From Actinomycetes bacterium (lineage in GTDB: Bacteria > Actinomycetota > Acidimicrobiia > Acidimicrobiales > Bog-793), in assembly GCA_021794645.1 (NCBI GenBank), contig JAJYQK010000192.1, forward strand, positions 1-34,638: a DNA stretch of 34,638 nucleotides, read 5' to 3'. Numbering within the stretch: the stretch's first letter is position 1; each line of letters starts with the position of its first letter. Positions 13,795 to 21,399 of this stretch are shown here, in pieces. The notes beneath the pieces were generated by a model that made no database searches, was not told where the DNA came from, and was given only the letters and a program-made list of their open reading frames with translations. The position numbers and the translations under genes were made by a program.

Positions 13795-14760
13795 GTGGAG
13801 AAGATCTGGGTACTTGCCGAGCAGAAAGAGGGCGAGCCGGCGACGGCCGCCCTCGAGATGCTCACCGCCGCCCGCCGCTTTGCTACAAGCGTCGAGGCCA
13901 TCAGCTACGGGGCCGGCGCCGCCGGCACAGCGGCCGCTCTCGGCGAGCACGGGGCGAGCCGGCTCTACGACCTCGGCGAGCTCGGTGACTCGCTCGCCGG
14001 CCCGCGGGTGGCTGCTGGCATCGCCGCTCTCATCGAGGCCAAGGGGGCGCCCGACGCCGTCTTCCTCGCCCAGAGCTACGACGGCCGCGACGTGGCCGGG
14101 CGCCTCTCGGCCCGCCTCGACCGGCCCGTCTTGACCAACGTCGTCGGCCTCGCCGACGAGGGCGGCTCGCTCCTCTCCGAGCACGCCATCTTCGGCGGCA
14201 CGAAGGTGCTGAAGGCGAAGTTCAGCGGCGAGGGGCCGGCCCTCTTCGTCATCCGGCCGAAGTCCTTCGCCGCCGAACCATCGGCGGGCGAGGCCGCCGC
14301 GGTCGAGGCCGTCGAGCTGCCCGAGACGGGCCAGAGCGATGCCGCCAAAGTCGTGAGCCGCCACGAGGAGGAGCGGTCCGGGCCCCAGCTCGACGAGGCA
14401 GCCGTCGTCGTCTCGGGCGGGCGCGGCCTCGGCACGGCCGAGAGCTACTCGCTCGTAGAAGAGCTCGCCCAGCTGCTGAACGGTGCCGCCGGCGCCTCCC
14501 GGGCGATCGTCGACGCCGGCTGGGTGCCCTACTCCCACCAGGTGGGCCAGACAGGCAAGACGGTGAAGCCGACGGTCTACATCGCCTGCGGGATCTCGGG
14601 CGCCACCCAGCACATGGTCGGGATGAAGAGCTCCAAGCACATCATCGCCGTCAACAAGGACGAGTCGGCCCCCATCTTCACGATCGCCGACCTCGGGGTC
14701 GTGGGAGACGTCCACAACGTCCTTCCGAAGCTGATCGAGGCGATAAAGGCCAAGAAGTAG
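13795..14760 (+). CDS. etfA: Electron transfer flavoprotein, alpha subunit
   Basis: The large ETF subunit, holding the FAD. 321 aa: an N-terminal domain from VEKIWVLAEQKEGEP, then the FAD-binding C-terminal domain with VVSGGRGLGTAESYSLVEELA, DAGWVPYSHQVGQTGKTVKP, YIACGISGATQH and the closing IIAVNKDESAPIFTIADLGVVGD, all diagnostic of EtfA. I place the start at the GTG at 13795 because AGGAG lies 5 nt upstream (13785-13789); an earlier GTG-like start would overlap etfB without a ribosome site. Followed by a GC-rich hairpin that probably ends the operon. Confidence 0.96.
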   Translation: MEKIWVLAEQKEGEPATAALEMLTAARRFATSVEAISYGAGAAGTAAALGEHGASRLYDLGELGDSLAGPRVAAGIAALIEAKGAPDAVFLAQSYDGRDVAGRLSARLDRPVLTNVVGLADEGGSLLSEHAIFGGTKVLKAKFSGEGPALFVIRPKSFAAEPSAGEAAAVEAVELPETGQSDAAKVVSRHEEERSGPQLDEAAVVVSGGRGLGTAESYSLVEELAQLLNGAAGASRAIVDAGWVPYSHQVGQTGKTVKPTVYIACGISGATQHMVGMKSSKHIIAVNKDESAPIFTIADLGVVGDVHNVLPKLIEAIKAKK

Positions 14761-14793
14761 GCGGAGGGCGGGTCGCCGCTCGACTTGCTCGCT

Positions 14794-14840
14794 CGGCCGG
14801 CGGGGCCGCTGCCGCTGCAAGGAGAGGGGGCCGCCGGTCG
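14794..14840 (+). terminator. Hairpin downstream of etfA
   Basis: CGGCCGGCGG (14794-14803) pairs with CCGCCGGTCG (14831-14840) over 10 bp with one G-U. There is no T-tract, as is common in high-GC actinomycetes. It starts 33 nt after the etfA stop. Its loop contains GCCGCTGCAAGGA, shared with the hairpin after pdtaS. Confidence 0.5.
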
Positions 14841-14857
14841 TCTGAGGGGCGTGGCAA

Positions 14858-14939
14858 CAGCACTGCAGCAAAGCCGTAAAGGCACCGTTATGGAGTGCTG
14901 CTTGACGCTCCTCGGGCCGCCCCGCCGGGTTAGTAGGGT
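14858..14939 (+). promoter_or_regulatory. Inverted repeat and possible promoter before the MBOAT gene
   Basis: CAGCACT (14858-14864) and AGTGCTG (14894-14900) form inverted arms around a 29-nt loop that itself holds GCC-GTAAA-GGC. TTGACG follows at 14902 and TAGGGT (TAnnnT) at 14934-14939, but they are 26 bp apart, so they do not form one standard promoter. Confidence 0.3.
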
Positions 14940-14994
14940 TCCGGGGTCGACGCGCGGCTGGCGCGCCATGAGATCTTCACCTTGAGGCAGCGGG

Positions 14995-16428
14995 TTGCTC
15001 TTTCCCACCATCGACTTCGCGATCTTCTTCGGGATCGTCTTCGTCCTCAACTGGCTGCTGGCGCCCTTCCCGCGGTACTGGAAGCTCTTCATCATCGTCG
15101 CCAGCTACGTCTTTTACGGCTGGTGGGACTGGCGATTTGTCTTCCTCCTCGCCGCCTCGACGACCACGACGATCCTCGGCGGGATCCTCATCCACCGCGC
15201 CCGGAGCGAGCGGGCCCGCCGCGGCTGGCTGACGGCCACCGTCCTTGTCGAGCTGGGGCTGCTCGGCTGGTTCAAGTACTACGGCTTTTTGTCCCAGAGC
15301 GTGGACAACGCCCTGCGGTCGCTCGGCATGCACGGCGGCTTCCCACTACTCAACGTCACCTTGCCGGTGGGCATCAGCTTCTTCACCTTCATGGGGCTGT
15401 CCTATGTGATCGACGTCTTCCGCCACGACCTCGAGCCGGCCAAGCCGATCGACGTGGCCGTCTTCGTCTGCTTCTTCCCCCACCTCGTCGCCGGGCCGAT
15501 CGTGCGCGGCTCGGAGCTCATCCCCCAGATCGAGCGGGCCCACCGGCGCAACCCCCGCCACATCGACTTCCCGCGGGCCGCCTACTTGATCATGGCGGGC
15601 CTGTTCAAGAAGGTGGTGCTCTCGAGCTACGTCTCCTCGGCCATCGTCGACCCGGTCTTCGCCGCGCCCCGCCAGCACTCGGCGCTCGAGGTCCTCTTCG
15701 CCATCTGGGGTTACGCCGTCCAGATCTACTGCGACTTCTCGGGCTACACCGACATCGCCATCGGCTGCGCCATGCTGCTCGGCTTCCGCTTCCCGGAGAA
15801 CTTCAACGCCCCCTACACCGCCCGCACGCTGCAGGACTTCTGGCGCCGCTGGCACATGACCCTCTCGTTCTGGCTGCGCGACTACCTCTACATCCCGCTC
15901 GGTGGCAACCAGGGCGGGGATGCCTCTCTCTACCGCAACCTCATGATCACGATGGTCCTCGGCGGGCTCTGGCACGGGGCGGCCTGGACCTTCGTCGCCT
16001 GGGGCGCCCTGCACGGCGTCGGCCAGTCGATCGGCCACTACCGCCGGCGGCGCCGGAAGCGGGCCGGACGGCCGCAGCTGGCCGAGGGGCGCCTCGCTGT
16101 CGCCTGGCAGCGCTTTGCCACCTTCCAGTACGTCTGCCTCGGCTGGGTCTTCTTCCGAGCGACGAGCTTCTCGAACGCCTTCACGATGCTGGGGCGGCTC
16201 TTCGACGGCTGGACGACACCGACTACCCTTGTCACCTTCCCGGTGATCCTCACGATCGCTGTCGGCATCGGCACCCAGTACGTGCCCGACCAGTTCGCCG
16301 TGAAGGTGCAGCAGGCCTTCGCCCGCTGGGGGGTCTTGCTGCAGGGGGCTGCCCTCGCCGGCATCCTCCTAGTCATCACCACCCTCGGGCCGCCCGGGGT
16401 GGCGCCCTTCATCTACTTCAGGTTCTGA
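14995..16428 (+). CDS. MBOAT-family membrane O-acyltransferase (AlgI/DltB-like)
   Basis: A 477-aa polytopic membrane enzyme that passes an acyl group, usually acetyl, to an extracellular polymer. It starts MLFPTIDFAIFFGIVF, has about ten hydrophobic segments, and carries the MBOAT core: DFSGYTDIAIG, NFNAPYTARTLQDFWRRWHMTL, WLRDYLYIPLGGN and GGLWHGAAWTF with H327, plus H340 (GALHG), the two conserved histidines. The TTG start is chosen because MLFP is the usual beginning of the family and GAGG lies 7 nt upstream. The SGNH hydrolase gene begins 1 nt after its stop, the standard partner of AlgI-type acyltransferases in polysaccharide acetylation. The acceptor polymer is unknown. Confidence 0.93.
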   Translation: MLFPTIDFAIFFGIVFVLNWLLAPFPRYWKLFIIVASYVFYGWWDWRFVFLLAASTTTTILGGILIHRARSERARRGWLTATVLVELGLLGWFKYYGFLSQSVDNALRSLGMHGGFPLLNVTLPVGISFFTFMGLSYVIDVFRHDLEPAKPIDVAVFVCFFPHLVAGPIVRGSELIPQIERAHRRNPRHIDFPRAAYLIMAGLFKKVVLSSYVSSAIVDPVFAAPRQHSALEVLFAIWGYAVQIYCDFSGYTDIAIGCAMLLGFRFPENFNAPYTARTLQDFWRRWHMTLSFWLRDYLYIPLGGNQGGDASLYRNLMITMVLGGLWHGAAWTFVAWGALHGVGQSIGHYRRRRRKRAGRPQLAEGRLAVAWQRFATFQYVCLGWVFFRATSFSNAFTMLGRLFDGWTTPTTLVTFPVILTIAVGIGTQYVPDQFAVKVQQAFARWGVLLQGAALAGILLVITTLGPPGVAPFIYFRF

Positions 16429-16429
16429 G

Positions 16430-17683
16430 ATGACCCCACGACCGGCAGAGAAGACCTCGAAGCGGCCGCCCTCGCCGCAGAGGAGGCCGCGGCCGGCCAA
16501 CGGTGCAGCCGTCACCCGCACGAGGAAGCCGATTGCGCGCCCGGGCCGGGTGGCCGCCCCGTCGCCTCCTCCCCCGGGGGGCAAGAACCCGCCCCGCGTC
16601 GACCGGGAGCTCTTCCGGCGCTCGAGCGGGCGGCGGGCCTCGGCCGGCCGGGTGCTGGCGGTCGGGCTCATCTGCTTCGGCCTCTGGACCCTCTTCGACG
16701 CCAACCAGCTCTACCACAACGCCCTCTCCTCGCCCTTCGGCACGCGCCGGAGCGTCTCGCTCGCCATCCTGCGGCCCATCGCGGCGGTCACGAACGCCCT
16801 CGGCCTCTCCGGCCCGGTGAACGCCGCCGACAGCGCCCTCGGGCGGGGCGGCAGAGCCTCGAGCGCCACGCTGCCGCCCGTGCCGGTGGTGGTGCCGACC
16901 GGCCGCGCCGCCAACGACTCCTCCATCTGGGGCATGGCCCCCCGTCCCCACAGCGGGGGCCGCTACGTGCCCCCGCCCAAGACGGTCTGGCCGCCGGCGC
17001 TCGCCCCGCCCACCCGGGCCCACCCCCTCGAGATCCTCGACATCGGCGACTCGATCGGCGAGGACCTCGGCTACGGCCTGGGTGACCTCTTCGGCAACGA
17101 CCCCTACGTGAGGGTGCTGCAACGGGGGAAGATCGACACCGGCCTCGCCCGCCCCGACTACTACAACTGGCCGGCCATGCTCGAGCGCTACCTGCGCACC
17201 TACCACCCCGGCGCCGTCGTCATCATGATGGGAGCCAACGACGACCAGTCGCTCTCCCTCGCCAACGGCGCGGCTGTCAGCGCCGGCACCCGGCGCTGGA
17301 ACGAGGTCTACAGGAGCCGCATCGCCCTCATGATGGACGAGGTGCTGGCCGCCGGCGCCCACCTGGTCTGGGTGGGGCTGCCACCGGTCTCGGCGCCCTC
17401 GGTCAACAACGCCTTCGTGGAGAGGGTGAACGGGATGGCCAAGGTGCTGGCGGCCGGGCGGTACGGCGTCACCTACGTCTCGACCTGGAAGCTGCTCTCG
17501 GGACCGCACGGCGGCTTCACCCAGTACAAGCAGCTGAACGGGAGCGTGCAGCAGATCCGCTACTCAGACGGCGTCCACCTGGCGCCGGCCGGCTGGGATC
17601 TCCTCGCCAGCTACCTGCTCAAGCCGATGGAGCGGGCCTGGCACGTGAAGCTGCACGCCCGCCCCCTCTTCAAGGTGGGCTGA
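16430..17683 (+). CDS. Membrane-anchored SGNH hydrolase (DUF459-type)
   Basis: 417 aa. A basic Pro/Arg-rich cytosolic tail (1-70) precedes one membrane helix (~74-91, VLAVGLICFGLWTLFD), a Pro-rich linker and an exterior SGNH domain. The catalytic elements are visible: Ser208 in DIGDSIGED (block I), N270 in MMGANDDQ (block III) and Asp380/His383 in SDGVHLAPAGW (block V). Such proteins act as acetyl-esterases or, beside an MBOAT protein, as the periplasmic half of an O-acetyltransferase. It begins 1 nt after the MBOAT stop, so the two likely form one export-and-acetylation machine. It ends 4 bp from the convergent pyrophosphatase gene. Confidence 0.88.
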   Translation: MTPRPAEKTSKRPPSPQRRPRPANGAAVTRTRKPIARPGRVAAPSPPPPGGKNPPRVDRELFRRSSGRRASAGRVLAVGLICFGLWTLFDANQLYHNALSSPFGTRRSVSLAILRPIAAVTNALGLSGPVNAADSALGRGGRASSATLPPVPVVVPTGRAANDSSIWGMAPRPHSGGRYVPPPKTVWPPALAPPTRAHPLEILDIGDSIGEDLGYGLGDLFGNDPYVRVLQRGKIDTGLARPDYYNWPAMLERYLRTYHPGAVVIMMGANDDQSLSLANGAAVSAGTRRWNEVYRSRIALMMDEVLAAGAHLVWVGLPPVSAPSVNNAFVERVNGMAKVLAAGRYGVTYVSTWKLLSGPHGGFTQYKQLNGSVQQIRYSDGVHLAPAGWDLLASYLLKPMERAWHVKLHARPLFKVG

Positions 17684-17687
17684 GAGG

Positions 17688-18206
17688 CTAGGTGCCAGGC
17701 TCGCTCTCGCCCGCCTGCTCCTCGCGGGAGGCCTCGAGGCGCTTGCGGGCGGCCTCTATCTCCTCCTCGGCCTCGCTGCGCCCGACCCAGGTGGCGCCCT
17801 CGACCGACTTGCCGGGCTCGAGGTCCTTGTAGACCTCGAAGAAGTGCTGGATCTCGAGCCGGTCGAACTCCGGCAGGTGGCGCAGGTCCTGCAGGTGCTC
17901 GAGGCGGGGGTCGGCTCTCGGGACGGCGATCACCTTGTCGTCGGGGCCCATCTCGTCTGTCATGCGGAACATCCCGATGGCCCTCGCCCGGATGACACAG
18001 CCGGGGAAGGTGGGATCCTCCACGAGGACGAGGACGTCGAGCGGGTCACCGTCGAGGCCGAGGGTCTTGTCGATGAAGCCGTAGTCGGCCGGGTAGCGGG
18101 TCGAGGTGAACAGCATCCTGTCGAGGTAGATCCGGCCGGACTCGTGGTCCATCTCGTACTTGTTGCGCTGCCCCTTCGGTATCTCTACGACGACCTCGAA
18201 GTCCAT
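17688..18206 (-). CDS. ppa: Inorganic pyrophosphatase (family I)
   Basis: Hydrolyses pyrophosphate to phosphate, pulling biosynthetic reactions forward. 172 aa with the soluble family I features: VEIPKGQRNKYEMD (residues 7-20), DRMLFTSTRYPADYGFI, and the metal-binding DGDPLDVLVL (52-61). Length matches the bacterial hexameric enzyme. The ATG is 12 bp downstream of the GNAT gene stop. A TAGGGT box on the minus strand (18221-18216) sits 9 nt before the ATG, so it probably also has its own nearly leaderless promoter. The C-terminus is a short charged tail rich in Glu. Confidence 0.96.
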   Translation of the reverse strand: MDFEVVVEIPKGQRNKYEMDHESGRIYLDRMLFTSTRYPADYGFIDKTLGLDGDPLDVLVLVEDPTFPGCVIRARAIGMFRMTDEMGPDDKVIAVPRADPRLEHLQDLRHLPEFDRLEIQHFFEVYKDLEPGKSVEGATWVGRSEAEEEIEAARKRLEASREEQAGESEPGT

Positions 18207-18215
18207 GGTGAAAGG

Positions 18216-18221
18216 ACCCTA
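18216..18221 (-). promoter_or_regulatory. -10 box of ppa
   Basis: TAGGGT on the minus strand overlaps the stop of the upstream gene and lies 9 nt before the ppa ATG, predicting a leader of only 2-3 nt. No Shine-Dalgarno is present between. Confidence 0.4.
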
Positions 18222-18743
18222 CCGCCGGCCTGTCGCCCCGGCGGGCGGGGGGCCGATGTAGCAGCGGGCCAGGAAGGGCTCTTCCTCCCCGCTCCAGACG
18301 AGCTCGAGCTCGCCCACCGCCTCGAAGCCGGCCGCCAGGTAGAGGTGGTTGGCCCCGGCGCTGTGGGCGTCGACGTCGAGGACGGGCCGGGCCCCGGCGC
18401 TGTGGGCGCGAGAGACGGCTTCCTCGAGGAGGCGCCGTCCGATCGCCTCCCGGCGATGCGCGGGATCGACGAAGAGCCGCTTTATGACGACCATCTCCTC
18501 GTCCCCGAGGGCCTGGCGCCAGAGCTGCTCGGCATGGTCGCCCGCCGGGCTTGCCAGGCTGACATGTCCGACCAGGCCCCCTCTCTCGGCAACGAGCGCC
18601 TGCTCGATGCGGGGGCTCGCCAACCAGGCGATCGGGTCGGGCGGCAGGCGCGTCGGGTAGTTGTCGGCCTCGTGGACCGCGAGGAGGAGCTGGGCGAGGC
18701 TGGGCAGGTCGGCCTGCCGGCGAGGGCGGACGGTGATGCTCAC
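18219..18743 (-). CDS. GNAT-family N-acetyltransferase
   Basis: 174 aa. The acetyl-CoA binding motif A is seen as VIKRLFVDPAHRREAIGRRLLEEA, with the R-x-x-x-I-G-R loop in place of the commoner RGxGxG. The N-terminal SITVRPRRQADLPSLAQLL is the usual first strand and helix of GNAT proteins, and NHLYLAAGFEAVGELELVW is the closing motif B region. The substrate cannot be told from sequence. The GTG start overlaps the holA stop as GTGA; ppa follows after 12 bp. Confidence 0.88.
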   Translation of the reverse strand: MSITVRPRRQADLPSLAQLLLAVHEADNYPTRLPPDPIAWLASPRIEQALVAERGGLVGHVSLASPAGDHAEQLWRQALGDEEMVVIKRLFVDPAHRREAIGRRLLEEAVSRAHSAGARPVLDVDAHSAGANHLYLAAGFEAVGELELVWSGEEEPFLARCYIGPPPAGATGRR

Positions 18744-19762
18744 CGGCGGGAGGGGGCCGGCCGAGCGCTCGACCGCGAGAGCTGGGCGAGGCGGGCGACG
18801 GCCACCTCGATGACGAGCTCGGCCGGCCAGGCGAGCCGGCCCCGCAGGTCGGCATCGGCTTGGGCGACCACTTCGACGGCCCGGACGATGCGGTCGTGGC
18901 CGAGGCGGCGGGCCTGCTCCAGCAGCTTTCTCGCCGGGAAGGCGCTCACCTGCAGCACTGAGGCCGCCTCCTCGGCGCTGCGGACTCGCTCGGCGCCATC
19001 GAGACGGAGGAGGGAGGAGACGTGGCGGTTGAGCGTGGCGAGCACCTGCAGGGGGTGGCGGTCGCCTGCCCCGAGCAGGCGGTGGAGGACGTGGATGGCC
19101 CGGGCACCGTCACCGGCGTCGATTGCGTCTGTCAGCTCCCAGGGGGGAGCCGAGCCCTCCTCGCCGAGGAGGGGCTCGAGGTCGGAGGCCCCGAGCTTGC
19201 GCCCGGCCCCATAGGTCGCCTCCGCCAGCTCGAGGATGGGGTCGAGACGGGCGGCGTCCTCGCCGATGTGCTCGACGAGGCGGCGGCGGGCGGTGGCGTC
19301 GAGGTGGACGGGCGAGCGGGCCAGGTGGGCCTCGAGCCACTCCGTGCGGGCCCGCGAGCCGCGGCCCGGGTCGGTCTCGATGATCCGGCCGCCGGCGGCC
19401 TTCACAGCCTTCAGAAGGGACTGGGGGACGGAGCGGCCCCCGCCCGCCAGCACGAGGACGTTGTCGGTGGCGGGGGCGGCGACCACCTTGGCCAGCTCGG
19501 CCGCCTGGGCGGCGACGAGGCCGCCCGCTCCCCGCAGCACGACGACCCGGCGCTCGCTCAGCCAGGAGGGGGTGGCGAGGGCGCTCAGGACCGGAGAGAG
19601 GTCGAAGCGGCTCGTCTCCTCACCCTCGCCGGGCGCGGCTGCCTCGGCGTCGTACTCCTCGAGCTCGGCCACCGGGCCACCCCCGCCCAGCTCCTCGAGG
19701 AGGCCCGAGAGGGCGCGGGAGACCAAGGAGGGGTCGCTCCCTGTGACGAGGTAGCTCGTCAC
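18740..19762 (-). CDS. holA: DNA polymerase III, delta subunit
   Basis: The clamp-loader subunit that opens the beta clamp. 340 aa from VTSYLVTGSDPSLVSRALSGLL; then RRVVVLRGAGGL, a degenerate AAA+ core without a working Walker A (as usual for delta), LDPILELAEATYG, and the C-terminal collar region DAIDAGDGARAIHVLHRLLGAG, VLATLNRHVSSLLRL and ARRLGHDRIVRAVEVVAQAD, typical of HolA. I use the GTG at 19762, which overlaps the folP-like stop as GTGA and begins the conserved region; the 30 residues of the longer frame are unrelated basic sequence. This gene is essential in bacteria, so the minus-strand run must be well transcribed. Confidence 0.92.
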   Translation of the reverse strand: MTSYLVTGSDPSLVSRALSGLLEELGGGGPVAELEEYDAEAAAPGEGEETSRFDLSPVLSALATPSWLSERRVVVLRGAGGLVAAQAAELAKVVAAPATDNVLVLAGGGRSVPQSLLKAVKAAGGRIIETDPGRGSRARTEWLEAHLARSPVHLDATARRRLVEHIGEDAARLDPILELAEATYGAGRKLGASDLEPLLGEEGSAPPWELTDAIDAGDGARAIHVLHRLLGAGDRHPLQVLATLNRHVSSLLRLDGAERVRSAEEAASVLQVSAFPARKLLEQARRLGHDRIVRAVEVVAQADADLRGRLAWPAELVIEVAVARLAQLSRSSARPAPSRR

Positions 19763-20634
19763 CTCTGCCCGCTCCGCTCGGCGAGGATGAAAGCCAGCAT
19801 CTCTCTCACCCTCACCGTGCCGGCGACGTCGTGCACCCGGAGGATGCGGCAACCGCCGGCGATGCCGAGGGCGGCGGCGGCAAGGGAGGCGTCGCGGCGC
19901 CTGTCGACGGGAAGGTCCAGCAGCTCGCCGAGGAAGGTCTTGTTCGAGGCCGAGAGCAAGAGCGGGTAGCCGAGGGCGGCGAGCCGGGACGAGGCACCGA
20001 GAAGGGCGAGCGAGTGGGCCGTCGTCTTGCCGAGGTCGAGGCCGGCGTCGACGACGACCCGGGCGGCGGGGATGCCGGCCGACTCGGCCCGCTGGCCGAG
20101 ATCGGCGAGCCGGGCGGCGACGGTGGCGACGACGTCCTCGTAGCTCGCCTCGGGGTCGGGCACCCGGGGGGCGAGGCGGATGTGGGTGGCGACCACAGAG
20201 GCGCCGGCGGCGGCCGCGGCCGGCAGGTAGCCGGGATCGGAGAAGCCGGAGATGTCGTTTCCGACGACGGCTCCCTCGGCGAAGCAGGCGGCTGCCACCG
20301 CCGCCTTCCAGGTGTCCACCGAGACGGCAACATCGAAACGGGAGGCGACCGCCGCCACGGCCGGGACGACGCGCTCCAGCTCCTCCTCCTCGCTCACCTC
20401 CGGCCCGGCTCCGGCCTTCACGCCCCCGATGTCGATGATCTCTGCCCCCTCGGCGACGAGGCGCTCGCAGTGCGAGAGGAAGGCGTCGAAGGCGAAGTAG
20501 GAGCCCTTGTCGTAGAAGCTGTCGGGCGTCCGGTTGGCGATGCCCATCACAAGGGCGCGCTCTGAGATGTCGAAGCGCCGGCCGCCGAGCTCGAGCAAAC
20601 CGGCGATCTCACCGCTCTCGGCGACGGCGGCCAT
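19759..20634 (-). CDS. FolP2-type dihydropteroate synthase homologue
   Basis: 291 aa of the DHPS barrel fold. It has MGIANRTPDSFYDKG in place of the standard NVTPDSFSDGG, IDIGGVKAGAG (68-77) in place of DxGGESTRPG, SVDTWKAAVAAA, VVDAGLDLGKTTAH, LSASNKTFLGELL and RVHDVAGT. The changes match actinobacterial FolP2 (Rv1207), thought not to make folate. The loop that holds p-aminobenzoate and sulfonamides is thus altered. The start is the ATG at 20634; a TTG at 20640 overlapping the upstream stop as TTGA is also possible. Its place beside metH and thioredoxin could suggest a pterin- or folate-linked role, but the true substrate is unknown. Confidence 0.88.
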   Translation of the reverse strand: MAAVAESGEIAGLLELGGRRFDISERALVMGIANRTPDSFYDKGSYFAFDAFLSHCERLVAEGAEIIDIGGVKAGAGPEVSEEEELERVVPAVAAVASRFDVAVSVDTWKAAVAAACFAEGAVVGNDISGFSDPGYLPAAAAAGASVVATHIRLAPRVPDPEASYEDVVATVAARLADLGQRAESAGIPAARVVVDAGLDLGKTTAHSLALLGASSRLAALGYPLLLSASNKTFLGELLDLPVDRRRDASLAAAALGIAGGCRILRVHDVAGTVRVREMLAFILAERSGQR

Positions 20635-20636
20635 GC

Positions 20637-21359
20637 TCAAAAGAGCTTGGCCGAAAGCGCCCGGCGGTACTGCTCGCGGCGCGGGTCCTCGCTCGGGAGC
20701 GTCTCAATGAGGTCGACGATCTGCTGGCGGGCCTCGTCGTCGCCCGGCAGCCGGGCGAGCAGCTCGGAGATGGCCTCGTCGAAGCCGTCCTCGTCGCCGC
20801 CGGCCCCGCCCGTGCGGGCAAGGGCGGCGAGCCGCCTCGTCTCTGGCGTCTCGGGGATGCGGGCGAGGAGCGAGAGCGCCTCCTGGCGCTCTTCCTCCCC
20901 GCCTCTCGCCACGAGCAGCTCGGAGAGGGCGACTATCGCCCCGGCGTGGGCCGGCTCGGACTCGAGGGCCTTGCGGAGGGAGGCTTCGTCGCCAGCGGCG
21001 ACGAGGAGGTCGGCCTCGCTCGGGACGGCGTCGGCCACCACCTGGTCGACGAAGGCCTTCACCTGTGGCTCGGGCAGGGCGCCGATGAAGCGGTTCACGA
21101 CCTGGCGCTTGTAGACGGCGAAGACGGCCGGGATGGACTGCACCTGGAAGGTGGCCGAGACCCGGGGGTTATCGTCGACGTTCACCTTGGCGAGCACGGC
21201 CTGGCCACCGGTCTCGGCGACCACCTTCTCGATGATCGGTCCGAGCGTTCGGCAGGGGCCGCACCAAGGGGCCCAGAGGTCGATGACCACAGGGGTCGAC
21301 TCGGAGCGTTCGAGCACCTCCTGTTCGAAGGTGGCATCTGTCACGTCGAGGGCGCTCAT
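20637..21359 (-). CDS. Thioredoxin-TPR chaperone (CnoX/YbbN-like)
   Basis: 240 aa. The N-terminal thioredoxin domain (~1-110) has the redox site WCGPC at 32-36 in VVIDLWAPWCGPCRTLGPI, and the cis-Pro in QVQSIPAVF. The C-terminal ~120 residues are helical repeats (LRKALESEPAHAGAIVALSE, SELLARLPGDDEARQQIVDL) like the TPR part of CnoX/YbbN. Those proteins hold unfolded clients during oxidative stress and hand them to GroEL or DnaK. The intact CGPC suggests it is also a thiol oxidoreductase. The ATG at 21359 begins the thioredoxin fold; a longer in-frame extension to 21635 is antisense to metH and not used. It is 40 bp downstream of metH. Confidence 0.9.
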   Translation of the reverse strand: MSALDVTDATFEQEVLERSESTPVVIDLWAPWCGPCRTLGPIIEKVVAETGGQAVLAKVNVDDNPRVSATFQVQSIPAVFAVYKRQVVNRFIGALPEPQVKAFVDQVVADAVPSEADLLVAAGDEASLRKALESEPAHAGAIVALSELLVARGGEEERQEALSLLARIPETPETRRLAALARTGGAGGDEDGFDEAISELLARLPGDDEARQQIVDLIETLPSEDPRREQYRRALSAKLF

Positions 21360-21399
21360 GCGGCTGACCGTAGCGCCGAAAGCCTCCAGGTCCGTCCTC

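Noticed and set aside
14982-16433. 483-aa Arg/Pro/Leu-rich frame on plus
   Set aside because: Same-strand alternate frame of the MBOAT gene without family features.
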